Shown piece after piece: positions 28,062-36,871 of a stretch of 62,706 bases of DNA. Each line of letters starts with the position of its first letter. Position 1 is the stretch's first letter. Origin of the DNA: Algorimicrobium sp002414705 (GTDB lineage Bacteria > Bacteroidota > Bacteroidia > Flavobacteriales > Flavobacteriaceae); contig CAXAUF010000011.1 in assembly GCA_963972425.1 (NCBI GenBank), positions 1-62,706 of the forward strand, read 5' to 3'. Under the pieces are notes generated by a model. The model had not been told where the DNA came from, did no database searches, and saw only the letters and a program-made list of their open reading frames with translations. The translations under genes were made by a program, and so were the position numbers.

Positions 28062-28610
28062 TTAGTTTGAAAACTCGGGTTTAAAAGCTTCCGCAAACGC
28101 TTGAAAATCCTGTTGCGTTTTAAAATTTGCATGATCGTTATTTTTAAATAATTTTAAATAGAGCTCTAATTGTTGTGGTGTTTTATAACCTACAACTGGC
28201 GCTAATAGACCTCCTTCTTCATCAAGATATACAATAGTTGGATACGAGCGAATGCTAAAATAACGTGCTAATTCATGACCAGAATTGCGTTTATTAGCTT
28301 TAGCTGGATCATACCCAGGATTGGTATATTTTTTCCCTTTAAAATTAACAACTTCATTACCTTCAGCATTGAATTTTACCGCATAATAATGTTTATTTAC
28401 ATAAGCTGCTACATCCTTATTTTGAAAGGTATTTTTATCCAACATTTTACAAGGACCACACCAACTAGTGTACATATCCATCATAATTTTTTTAGGATTT
28501 TTTTGTTGAAGTGCCACAGCCTCTTCAAGCGTTACCCAATTAATTTCTTGCGCTACACCAACTGCCGAAAATCCGACAACTAGCAATAAAGTATAAAATA
28601 AATGTTTCAT
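28062..28610 (-). CDS. Secreted thioredoxin-like protein
   Basis: A 182-residue exported protein with a signal peptide (MKHLFYTLLLVVGFSAVGVAQ) and a thioredoxin fold. The active site reads SWCGPCKMLD (about residues 49-58), and the cis-proline region is IRSYPTIVYLDEEGG (about 121-135). It resembles DUF255/thioredoxin_7-type periplasmic disulfide proteins; the partner is unknown. It is convergent with comEC and stands alone; a terminator of the next gene upstream (28645-28671) separates it from the peptide transporter. Confidence 0.9.
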   Translation of the reverse strand: MKHLFYTLLLVVGFSAVGVAQEINWVTLEEAVALQQKNPKKIMMDMYTSWCGPCKMLDKNTFQNKDVAAYVNKHYYAVKFNAEGNEVVNFKGKKYTNPGYDPAKANKRNSGHELARYFSIRSYPTIVYLDEEGGLLAPVVGYKTPQQLELYLKLFKNNDHANFKTQQDFQAFAEAFKPEFSN

Positions 28611-28644
28611 GTTGTATTTGTTGTAATATATGTTCCGAACTTAC

Positions 28645-28671
28645 AAAAAACACGCCAAAAAGGCGTGTTTT
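28645..28671 (-). terminator. Terminator after the POT transporter genes
   Basis: Stem AAACACGCC/GGCGTGTTT (9 bp, 5-nt loop), followed on the minus strand by a run of T. It lies 28 nt after the transporter stop codon. Confidence 0.8.
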
Positions 28672-28697
28672 GAGTGAAATTTTAACAATTTTTTCGA

Positions 28698-30482
28698 TTA
28701 ACGAACACCATGCATTAATTTTTTAAGCATTGGATTTAACACCATAGAAACCAATCCAATAGCAGCTGGCACAATTGTAAAGATTAAAAAGAATGTACTT
28801 AATGAATATTCTGCTGTTATTTTATCAATCATTCCTCCCATAGTTCCTGCCGCTTTCTGGCCTATTGCAATAGCTAAATACCATATACCAAACATAAAAC
28901 CAATCATTCTACCAGGTACTAATTTACTTAAATAAGATAGCCCTACGGGCGAAATACACAATTCACCCATAGTATGAAGTAAATATGCTAGTATTAAAAA
29001 CACCATACTTACAGAGGCTGTTTGCGCACCTTGAGGAATACTTAAAGTTCCAAATACTAAAACACCAAATCCAAGACCTAAAAGCACTAAACCAATACCG
29101 TATTTCATGGCAGCACTTGGATTATATTTACTTTCCCACCATCGTGAGAATAAAGGTGCTAATGTAATAATGAAAAATGAGTTTAAAATTCCGAACCATG
29201 TGGCAGGAACCTCAGTTGCATCTTTGCTAAATTCGTTATTAACTTTATAGAAAACTATATACCAAAGGAAGGCAAATGAAATAGCTAAAATAACATTAGA
29301 ATATGGGATTTTTGAATAAGTCTTTTTAAACAACAAGTATAATACCCAAGTAATGATAGCTAAAGGCCCAACGGTTAATATTAAATCTATTACTTTAAAA
29401 ATCATAGCCGAACTACCTGTTAAAGCTCTTTCTGTATAATCTCTAGCAAACAGAGTCATAGAACCTAGAGATTGTTCAAAAGCTGCAAAGAAAAATACAG
29501 TAAACACACCAAATACAGAAACGGCAATTATTCGGTCTCTTATTATTCTTGAATAGCGTGAAATTCTAGTTATAATTAAATATAAAAACAGAACTAAAGC
29601 TGTTAATACTGTCACATTTGAACCGTCCATACCACCAACGCTAAAATCTAAAATATTGATGTCGCCTATTTTAGACATTGGATCATTAAATAGATAGAGC
29701 ACACCTCCTAATGAAGATAACAAGATTAAAACTTTATCAATGGTAGTAAAAGGGTTCAGCTTCTCTATAGATTCGGATGCTTCATGTTCTTTAGGACTTT
29801 CCTCATTTATATTTTGAGGTAATTCTACTTCATGAACTTTTGAAGGACGCTCACCAATTTGACCAAAGAAATCTTTAGCTAACCAGAATTGAATTAAACC
29901 TAAAAGCATAAAAATACCAGCTAAACCAAATCCATAACTCCAACCTATATTTTCCGCTAAATAACCACAAAGCATCATTCCGAAGAAAGCACCTGCGTTT
30001 ACTCCCATGTAATAAATGGTGTAAGCGCCATCTTTTTTAGACTCTTTACCTTTATACATTTCAGAAATCATAGATGTCATATTCGGCTTAAAAAAACCAG
30101 TACCAACAATTAAAAGTCCTAGACCTAAATACAATGAAAAAGGTGTTTCAAAAACCATAGAGGCATGACCTAACATCATCAGAAAACAACCAATAATTAC
30201 AGCCCATTTATAACCTGTATATTTATCGGCAAGCCAACCACCAAGAATTGGTGTTAAGTATAGAAGAGACCCATAGGTGCCAATTAAAGATAAAGCATGT
30301 TCTCTTGGCCATTCCCATCCTGGATTATCACTGATAATTGGAGCCGTTAAAAATAACACTAAAAGAATCCGCATTCCATAAAATGAAAAACGCTCCCACA
30401 TTTCGGTAAAGAAGATTACAAATAATCCCGCTGGATGCCCAATTACTTTGTCTTTAAATAAATTTTCAATATCAGTATTCAT
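28698..30482 (-). CDS. Proton-dependent oligopeptide transporter (POT/PTR family)
   Basis: Inner-membrane major-facilitator importer of di- and tripeptides driven by protons. The N-terminal FFTEMWERFSFYGMR (about residues 25-39) contains the ExxER proton-coupling motif of POT carriers. The PTR2 signature around FYMGVNAGAFFG (about 162-173) follows. About 14 hydrophobic segments are seen, with a charged cytoplasmic loop (about 215-250) in the middle. 594 residues, longer than E. coli DtpA (500). It lies 30 nt after a second POT gene on the same strand, and both follow a dipeptidyl peptidase, so the run is likely a peptide-use operon. Confidence 0.94.
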   Translation of the reverse strand: MNTDIENLFKDKVIGHPAGLFVIFFTEMWERFSFYGMRILLVLFLTAPIISDNPGWEWPREHALSLIGTYGSLLYLTPILGGWLADKYTGYKWAVIIGCFLMMLGHASMVFETPFSLYLGLGLLIVGTGFFKPNMTSMISEMYKGKESKKDGAYTIYYMGVNAGAFFGMMLCGYLAENIGWSYGFGLAGIFMLLGLIQFWLAKDFFGQIGERPSKVHEVELPQNINEESPKEHEASESIEKLNPFTTIDKVLILLSSLGGVLYLFNDPMSKIGDINILDFSVGGMDGSNVTVLTALVLFLYLIITRISRYSRIIRDRIIAVSVFGVFTVFFFAAFEQSLGSMTLFARDYTERALTGSSAMIFKVIDLILTVGPLAIITWVLYLLFKKTYSKIPYSNVILAISFAFLWYIVFYKVNNEFSKDATEVPATWFGILNSFFIITLAPLFSRWWESKYNPSAAMKYGIGLVLLGLGFGVLVFGTLSIPQGAQTASVSMVFLILAYLLHTMGELCISPVGLSYLSKLVPGRMIGFMFGIWYLAIAIGQKAAGTMGGMIDKITAEYSLSTFFLIFTIVPAAIGLVSMVLNPMLKKLMHGVR

Positions 30483-30512
30483 AGTATAATTAGTTAAAGT
30501 ATATAATAATAT

Positions 30513-32051
30513 TTAGTGAACGTTGCCCATTAATTTCTTCATAAGAGGAGAGAACAGTAAAACAATTAACCCTGCTCCTAAAGCATATTTAGAAATTAAG
30601 TCGAAACCGTTTGTATAAATCTCTAACGTTTGTAAACCACCAACATTAATATCTGTACTTTCTACAGCTAATTGTTTGGATATAAACCCAACAATTTGAA
30701 ATGCATAAGCAGATGATAGAAACCAAATACCCATCATAAATGCGACAATACGTTTTGGAGATAAATCCGTGATTTTAGATAAACCAACCGGTGACATAAA
30801 TAATTCACCAATTGAGATTACAAAATACATGATGAATAAATATGCAAATGGCACCATACCATTTTCATCAGCACTCCCTCCACTTAATGACAGGATATAA
30901 AAACTAGCTCCTGCGAGAATTAAACCTAATCCAAATTTATATGGCGTTCTAGGATTTAAATTGCGCTTAGATAAATATGCCCACAGCAATGACACAGGTA
31001 TTGACAGTACAATAATAACTAAAGAGTTTAGAGAATTTGTTTGACTGGCATTCATAATACCATCTAAATCCACATTCCTATCAGCAAATAAAGTAATCAC
31101 ACTTCCTGATAGTTCATGAAAACCCCAAAACAAGGTCATAAAGAAGGTAATTAAAAGAGCCATTATTAATTTCTTACGCTCATCAGATGTGGCGTTATAT
31201 AAAATAACAATCATGTACACCAAAATGGCAACACCAATAAACTTAAAAAGTAAATTCACATAGTTTTGATCGCCTAAAAAGGATTCTCCACCAGCAATAG
31301 CCTTATAAGAAGCCAATATGTAAGCAATTAAAGGCGCGCTTAAAAAAGAAACAATAGGAATAAACGTTTTTTGCGGAATGCCTAAAATTTTCTTTTCATA
31401 AATTTCTGGATTAGGTGGTAAACCACGATCTCCAAAAACATTTTTTTTAATTCCACTCCAAAAGAAAACCAAGCCTGTTAGCATACCAACTCCTGCCAAT
31501 CCGAAACCATAATGCCAACCATATTTAGCAGCTAACCATCCACAAAGTAATGGAGCAACAAAACCACCAATATTAATTCCCATATAAAAAATAGTAAAAC
31601 CTGAATCTTTTCTGCGATCACCATCTTCATAAAGCGAACCAACAAAAGTTGAGATATTTGGTTTAAAAAAACCATTACCAACAACAATGAAAGCTAAAGC
31701 TAAAAAGAAAGCAATATCATTTTCAATAGCTAAAACAAAATGACCTAAAGACATTAAAATACCTCCTAAAAAAATGGAGCTACGCATTCCTAGTATTTTA
31801 TCAGAAATTCTACCTCCAACTACAGTTGAGGCATAAACCAAAGAACCGTAAGATGCATAAACGGCTGCTGCCGCAACATCCTTTTCTATTAATGCTACAA
31901 ATATTTCATTAACCATGTAAAGCATTAATAGCGCACGCATTCCATAGAAACTAAAACGCTCCCAGAGTTCAGCGAAAAATAAATAAAACAACCCTTTAGG
32001 GTGTCCAAACATTTGAGGCTCTCCTGATTCTGTTAAAATTGATTTTGACAT
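30513..32051 (-). CDS. Proton-dependent oligopeptide transporter (POT/PTR family)
   Basis: A second POT-family peptide importer, 512 residues, with the ExxER segment FFAELWERFSFYGMR (about residues 26-40) and the PTR2 signature FYMGINIGGFVAPL (about 152-165). It is clearly a paralogue of the neighbouring transporter, but the middle loop is shorter and the sequences differ throughout, so this is an old duplication. It lies 46 nt downstream of the dipeptidyl peptidase gene, which would release its dipeptide substrates. Confidence 0.94.
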   Translation of the reverse strand: MSKSILTESGEPQMFGHPKGLFYLFFAELWERFSFYGMRALLMLYMVNEIFVALIEKDVAAAAVYASYGSLVYASTVVGGRISDKILGMRSSIFLGGILMSLGHFVLAIENDIAFFLALAFIVVGNGFFKPNISTFVGSLYEDGDRRKDSGFTIFYMGINIGGFVAPLLCGWLAAKYGWHYGFGLAGVGMLTGLVFFWSGIKKNVFGDRGLPPNPEIYEKKILGIPQKTFIPIVSFLSAPLIAYILASYKAIAGGESFLGDQNYVNLLFKFIGVAILVYMIVILYNATSDERKKLIMALLITFFMTLFWGFHELSGSVITLFADRNVDLDGIMNASQTNSLNSLVIIVLSIPVSLLWAYLSKRNLNPRTPYKFGLGLILAGASFYILSLSGGSADENGMVPFAYLFIMYFVISIGELFMSPVGLSKITDLSPKRIVAFMMGIWFLSSAYAFQIVGFISKQLAVESTDINVGGLQTLEIYTNGFDLISKYALGAGLIVLLFSPLMKKLMGNVH

Positions 32052-32097
32052 ATTAGTGGTTAGTTAGTTAATTAGTTATGATAGTATCTGTTGATAA

Positions 32098-34284
32098 TTA
32101 TAATTTATCACCTAAAGTTTGGTCCATAAAATTGGTCATCTTTTTATACAAATGTAAGCGTGTGTTTCCACCGTAAATACCATGATTTTTATCTGGGTAA
32201 ATCATCCATTCAAATTGTTTGTCAGCTTGGATTAACGCTTCTACCATACGCATGGTATTTTGAACATGCACGTTATCATCACCTGTTCCGTGAATTAAAA
32301 GGAAATCGCCTTTTAATTTATCTACGTGATTGATTGGTGAGTTTTCATCATAACCACTCGCATTTTCTTGAGGTGTTGTCATATAACGTTCTGTATAAAT
32401 AGAATCGTAAAAACGCCAGCTTGTTACAGGTGCAACAGCAATAGCCATTTTAAAGACATCATTTCCTTTGAACAAGGCGTTACTACTCATAAATCCACCA
32501 TAGCTCCAACCCCAAATTCCAATACGAGCTGCATCAATATAAGGTTCAGTACCTAATTTTTTAGCAGCATCTATCTGATCTTCTACTTCGTATTTTCCAA
32601 GTTCTTTTTGGGTTACTTTTTTAAATTCAGCACCTTTAAAACCCGTTCCACGTCCATCAACACAAGCAACAATATAGCCTTTTTGCGCTAAATATTGATA
32701 CCAGTAATCGTTGGCGCTATTCCAAGTATTGGAAACACTTTGCGAACCTGGTCCTGAATATTGGAACATGAATAATGGATAGGATTTAGATGCATCAAAA
32801 TTAGCAGGTTTAATCATCCACATATTTAATTCGTTCCCATTAATGGCTATAGTTGAAAATTCCTTTTGAGACATTTGGTAGCTTTTCAACTTATTTTGAA
32901 GTTCTGTATTATCTTTTATTAATTTGATTTGCTTGCCTGTTTTGGCATTATTTAGCGTGTAAACGGGTGCTGTTGTTGCACTTGAAAACGTATTGATGAA
33001 ATATGAGAAATCCGCACTAAATGCAGCATTATTTGTTCCGTTGTTTGTTGTTAAACGGGTTTTATCGCGACCGTTTAATTTAATTGAATATACATCGCGA
33101 TTAATAGAACCATTTTCTGTAGACTGGTAGAAAATAGTTTTGTTTTTGGCATCAAAACCATAGTAATTAGTTACTTCCCAATTTCCTTTGGTAATCTGGC
33201 TAATTAATTTTCCAGTTTCATCATAATGATAAATGTGGTTGTAACCATCTTTTTCACTGGTCCAAATAAAACTATCATCTTCTAGAAACGTTAAATTATC
33301 TGTTACATCAACATAGGCTTTGTCACGATCTTCAAGTACCAAATTAGATGTGTTTGTTTGTGCATTTACAAACCACAAATCCAATTCGTTTTGATGCCTG
33401 TTCATGTAATGCGCACTTAAAATGTCTGGATTATTTGTCCATTTAATTCGCGGAATATAAAAATCTGAATACGCCTTACCAACCTTTACTTCAGTTGTCT
33501 TTGCCGCGTTTATATCATATACATGCAATGAAACAATAGCATTAGCCTCACCTGCTTTTGGATATTTAAAAACGTTTTGTGTTTGGTATAAGTCCTGACC
33601 ATACATATCCATAGAGAATTCAGGAACATTGGTTTCATCAAATCGAATAAAGGCTATTTTATTACTTCCTGCATTCCATTCAAAGGCACGTACAAAGCCA
33701 AATTCTTCTTCGTAAACCCAATCTGTAATGCCATTTATAATTTTATTTTTTTCTCCATCAAACGTAATTTGTTGGGTATTTCCTGTTTGTAAATCTTTTA
33801 CAAATAAATTGTTATTATAACCGTAAGCTAAATGGGTTCCATCAGGAGAAAAGGTTGGTTCTTGTATTTTTTCTGCTGCAACCAATTCCAATTGTTTGGT
33901 TTTTGTATCATAAACATAATACTTACCAAGTGTTGAACGTCTGAAAATAGATTCTACTTCAGTGGCTAAAAGCACCTGACTTTCATCATCACTAAACGTA
34001 TAATCTGTAAAATATTTAACAGCCTCTAAATTAGCTGAATTGACTAATGTGCGTTCCTTTTTTAAGGTTTTATAATTGTAAACATCAATAGTTGTAGTTC
34101 CAGTAGCACGATCAAAATTTAATACAGAATATTGCTGACCATTATTCATAGAATGCAATGCGTCCATGCGTTCGGTTCTAAAAGCACCAGACCAGATGTC
34201 TTCAAGTGAAATTTTATTATTTTGAGCCGTAGTAAAAAGGCTTGTTATAAAGCAAACTAAAAGAAGTTGTTTTGTAAATTTCAT
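32098..34284 (-). CDS. Dipeptidyl peptidase IV (S9B family)
   Basis: Exported serine peptidase releasing Xaa-Pro or Xaa-Ala dipeptides from peptide N-termini. A signal peptide (MKFTKQLLLVCFITSLFTTAQ) precedes an eight-bladed propeller domain (about residues 40-480) with the glutamate motif DWVYEEEFGF (about 188-197), which binds the substrate amino terminus. The C-terminal hydrolase domain has the triad serine in GWSYGGFMSS (about 595-604), the aspartate in GTGDDNVHVQN (about 670) and the histidine in DKNHGIYGG (about 702). 728 residues. Upstream of two POT transporters. Confidence 0.96.
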   Translation of the reverse strand: MKFTKQLLLVCFITSLFTTAQNNKISLEDIWSGAFRTERMDALHSMNNGQQYSVLNFDRATGTTTIDVYNYKTLKKERTLVNSANLEAVKYFTDYTFSDDESQVLLATEVESIFRRSTLGKYYVYDTKTKQLELVAAEKIQEPTFSPDGTHLAYGYNNNLFVKDLQTGNTQQITFDGEKNKIINGITDWVYEEEFGFVRAFEWNAGSNKIAFIRFDETNVPEFSMDMYGQDLYQTQNVFKYPKAGEANAIVSLHVYDINAAKTTEVKVGKAYSDFYIPRIKWTNNPDILSAHYMNRHQNELDLWFVNAQTNTSNLVLEDRDKAYVDVTDNLTFLEDDSFIWTSEKDGYNHIYHYDETGKLISQITKGNWEVTNYYGFDAKNKTIFYQSTENGSINRDVYSIKLNGRDKTRLTTNNGTNNAAFSADFSYFINTFSSATTAPVYTLNNAKTGKQIKLIKDNTELQNKLKSYQMSQKEFSTIAINGNELNMWMIKPANFDASKSYPLFMFQYSGPGSQSVSNTWNSANDYWYQYLAQKGYIVACVDGRGTGFKGAEFKKVTQKELGKYEVEDQIDAAKKLGTEPYIDAARIGIWGWSYGGFMSSNALFKGNDVFKMAIAVAPVTSWRFYDSIYTERYMTTPQENASGYDENSPINHVDKLKGDFLLIHGTGDDNVHVQNTMRMVEALIQADKQFEWMIYPDKNHGIYGGNTRLHLYKKMTNFMDQTLGDKL

Positions 34285-34394
34285 TAAAAATAATATTAAG
34301 GATAAATTAATGTCAAGTTTACTAAAAAATAAGCAAAAAACCGTATTTATTAACAGTTAAATAGCCTTGACATGCAGAACTCACACAATAATAG

Positions 34395-34402
34395 TATCTT
34401 TG
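34395..34402 (+). promoter_or_regulatory. -7 promoter element for HMG-CoA reductase
   Basis: TATCTTTG, an exact TAnnTTTG match, 20 nt before the ATG at 34422. A TTG at 34367-34369 is the nearest -33 candidate, with a long spacer of 25 nt. Confidence 0.55.
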
Positions 34403-34421
34403 CATTTTCAATAAAACTAGA

Positions 34422-35738
34422 ATGCATACAACTATATCAGGATTTTCAAAATTATCTAAATCCGAAAAAATCAATTGGATTGTTGACACCTATTTCACCA
34501 ACCAAGAAGACGCTAAAAAAACACTAAAACAGTATTGGAATTCAGACCAAAAGCTCCAACAGCTTCACGATGAATTTATTGAGAATACTATTACCAACTA
34601 CTATTTACCTTTAGGTGTGGCACCTAATTTTCTTATTAACGGAAAATTACACACCGTTCCAATGGCAATTGAAGAAAGCTCCGTAGTTGCCGCAGCCAGT
34701 AAAGCAGCTAAATTTTGGCTAGATAGAGGCGGTTTTAAAGCTACGGTTTTATCAACTACAAAAATTGGTCAAGTGCATTTTATGTTTCATGGCAATTCAG
34801 AAACATTGCAAGCGTTTTTTAACCAGGTTAAGTCGAAAATAATTGCAGACGCTAAATCCATAACACAGAATATGGAAAAACGTGGAGGAGGTATTTTAGA
34901 TATTGAATTACGCAACAAAACGACAGACTTACCAGGTTACTATCAATTGCATGCTACGTTTGAGACTCTAGATGCCATGGGTGCCAATTTCATTAATTCG
35001 TGTTTGGAGCAGTTTGCCACAACTTTTAAACGTGAAGCTTTAACTTTTGAAAATTTTAACGACGCTGAAAAGCAGATTGAAATTGTGATGAGTATTCTAT
35101 CAAATTATGTCCCAAATTGTTTGGTACGAGCTGAAGTATCTTGTCCAGTATCCGATTTATCGGAAAACAAAAATATAGATCCCGAAGCTTTTGCACAAAA
35201 ATTTGTTCAAGCGGTTAATATTGCTGAAATAGAACCTTATCGGGCGGTTACACATAACAAAGGCATTATGAATGGTATTGATGCTGTTGTACTAGCAACT
35301 GGCAATGATTTCCGTGCAGTAGAAGCTGGTGTTCATGCGTATGCATCGCGAAATGGAAAATATAGTAGCTTAACACATGCTAAAATTGAAAATGGCATTT
35401 TCACCTTTTGGATGGAAATTCCTTTAGCCCTAGGAACTGTTGGAGGCCTTACAGGTTTGCATCCTCTAGTGAAATTTGCTATGGAATTATTACACAAACC
35501 ATCAGCAAAAGAACTCATGCAAATTGTTGCAGTAGCTGGATTGGCACAGAATTTTGCGGCTTTGCGTTCGTTAACCACTACAGGCATTCAAGAAGGTCAC
35601 ATGAAAATGCATTTAATGAATATTTTGAATCAGTTTGATGCAACTTCAGAAGAAAAAACTCAAATCATTAATCATTTTAAAACCCACATTGTTACTCATA
35701 GAGCGGTTGTTGAAGCTATTGAAAACTTACGAAAATAA
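34422..35738 (+). CDS. Hydroxymethylglutaryl-CoA reductase (class II)
   Basis: Converts HMG-CoA to mevalonate with a nicotinamide cofactor. Catalytic elements of the class II (Pseudomonas mevalonii-like) enzyme can be placed: the glutamate in AIEESSVVAAASKAAKFW (about residues 82-99), the lysine in THNKGIMNGIDAV (near 285), the aspartate in GNDFRAVEAG and the late histidine in GHMKMHL (near 393). 438 residues. The next gene is a GHMP kinase, so in this lineage it probably serves isoprenoid synthesis through mevalonate rather than mevalonate breakdown. Confidence 0.94.
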   Translation: MHTTISGFSKLSKSEKINWIVDTYFTNQEDAKKTLKQYWNSDQKLQQLHDEFIENTITNYYLPLGVAPNFLINGKLHTVPMAIEESSVVAAASKAAKFWLDRGGFKATVLSTTKIGQVHFMFHGNSETLQAFFNQVKSKIIADAKSITQNMEKRGGGILDIELRNKTTDLPGYYQLHATFETLDAMGANFINSCLEQFATTFKREALTFENFNDAEKQIEIVMSILSNYVPNCLVRAEVSCPVSDLSENKNIDPEAFAQKFVQAVNIAEIEPYRAVTHNKGIMNGIDAVVLATGNDFRAVEAGVHAYASRNGKYSSLTHAKIENGIFTFWMEIPLALGTVGGLTGLHPLVKFAMELLHKPSAKELMQIVAVAGLAQNFAALRSLTTTGIQEGHMKMHLMNILNQFDATSEEKTQIINHFKTHIVTHRAVVEAIENLRK

Positions 35739-35777
35739 GCCAAACTAATTCATCATAAACAAGATTACACATAAAGC

Positions 35778-36680
35778 ATGACACGTTTTTATAGCAATGG
35801 CAAATTATTACTCACAGGTGAATACGTGGTTTTAGATGGCGCTTTATCTTTAGCATTACCAACTAAACCTGGTCAATCTTTACATATAGAACCTCTGGAA
35901 ACGGACACCATTATATGGACGAGTAAAGATGAAAAAGGAACTGTTTGGTTTAAAGATACTTTTACCATTTCAGGAGAAACTATAATTAGTAAAAATCTGA
36001 AAAATGCTATTTCAGAACGGTTAACTCAAATTCTTAATGTTGCCAGAACATTGAATCCTGAATTTTTAAAGTCTTGCTATTCTGTTGAAAGTCGGTTAAC
36101 ATTTCCGAGAAATTGGGGACTTGGCACCTCTTCTACTTTATTAAATAATATTGCAAATTGGGCTAATGTTAATCCGTATAAACTATTAGAAAAAACTTTT
36201 GGTGGCAGTGGTTATGACATTGCCTGTGCGCAACATGACACTGCTATAACCTATCAATTACAAAACAAAAATGTACAGGTAATACCTGTACATTTTAATC
36301 CACCGTTTAAGGAGCATTTATACTTTGTGTATTTAAACCAAAAACAGAATAGTCGTGATGGGATTGCTAACTACAGAAACAGTTCTAAAAGTAACACAAA
36401 TGCTATTTCAGAAATAAATGCCATTACAAATCAAATGATTTCTTGTTGTTCAATTTCAGAATTTAATTTGTTAATGAATAGACATGAAGACATTGTTTCC
36501 AAATTAATTCAGCAACCAACCGTTAAAGCACGTTTATTTTCAGATTTTACTGGTGAATTAAAAAGTTTAGGTGCTTGGGGTGGCGATTTTATTTTGGTAT
36601 CCTCAACTGAAAACCCGGAACGCTATTTTAAGGCGAAAGGGTATCAAACCATAATTCCGTATCAAGATTTGATTTTATAG
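35778..36680 (+). CDS. GYDIA-type GHMP kinase (mevalonate pathway)
   Basis: A 300-residue kinase of the GHMP superfamily. The ATP loop appears as RNWGLGTSSTLLNN (about residues 112-125) and the family-naming motif as GGSGYDIACAQHD (about 138-150). The N-terminal SNGKLLLTGEYVVLDGALSL fits mevalonate or phosphomevalonate kinases. It follows HMG-CoA reductase by 39 nt on the same strand. Which phosphorylation step it carries out cannot be told from sequence alone. The coding region holds a striking 13-bp palindrome at 36268-36296. Confidence 0.9.
   Translation: MTRFYSNGKLLLTGEYVVLDGALSLALPTKPGQSLHIEPLETDTIIWTSKDEKGTVWFKDTFTISGETIISKNLKNAISERLTQILNVARTLNPEFLKSCYSVESRLTFPRNWGLGTSSTLLNNIANWANVNPYKLLEKTFGGSGYDIACAQHDTAITYQLQNKNVQVIPVHFNPPFKEHLYFVYLNQKQNSRDGIANYRNSSKSNTNAISEINAITNQMISCCSISEFNLLMNRHEDIVSKLIQQPTVKARLFSDFTGELKSLGAWGGDFILVSSTENPERYFKAKGYQTIIPYQDLIL
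36268..36296. repeat. Perfect 13-bp inverted repeat inside the GHMP kinase gene
   Basis: AAAATGTACAGGT, spacer AAT, then ACCTGTACATTTT. It is a perfect 13-bp stem with a 3-nt loop within coding sequence (NVQVIPVHF region). As RNA it would be a stable hairpin; as DNA it has the symmetry of an operator. No function can be assigned. Confidence 0.8.
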
Positions 36681-36738
36681 ATAGAAGATTACTTTTGAAG
36701 TGCTTAAAACAGAATGCAATTTTCTCTAGGATTATGTG

Positions 36739-36766
36739 AAACTGAAACACGTTCAGTTTAACGTGT
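36739..36766. repeat. Two overlapping, mutually exclusive inverted repeats
   Basis: AAACTGAA-ACACG-TTCAGTTT (36739-36759) and ACACGTT-CAGTTT-AACGTGT (36747-36766) share bases, so only one can form at a time. They lie between the GHMP kinase stop and the shared terminator. Confidence 0.6.
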
Positions 36767-36815
36767 ACCAAAAACATCATGCTTCTTATACATCATAACT
36801 TAATTAGACAAAAAC

Positions 36816-36850
36816 AAAAAAGGCTTTACAAATTGTAAAGCCTTTTTTGT
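36816..36850. terminator. Bidirectional terminator between the GHMP kinase and PpiD-like genes
   Basis: AAAAAGGCTTTACA, loop AATT, GTAAAGCCTTTTTT. The stem is flanked by A on the left and T on the right, so it can end both converging transcripts. Confidence 0.85.
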
Positions 36851-36871
36851 TATGTAAAAAATACAACTAAA

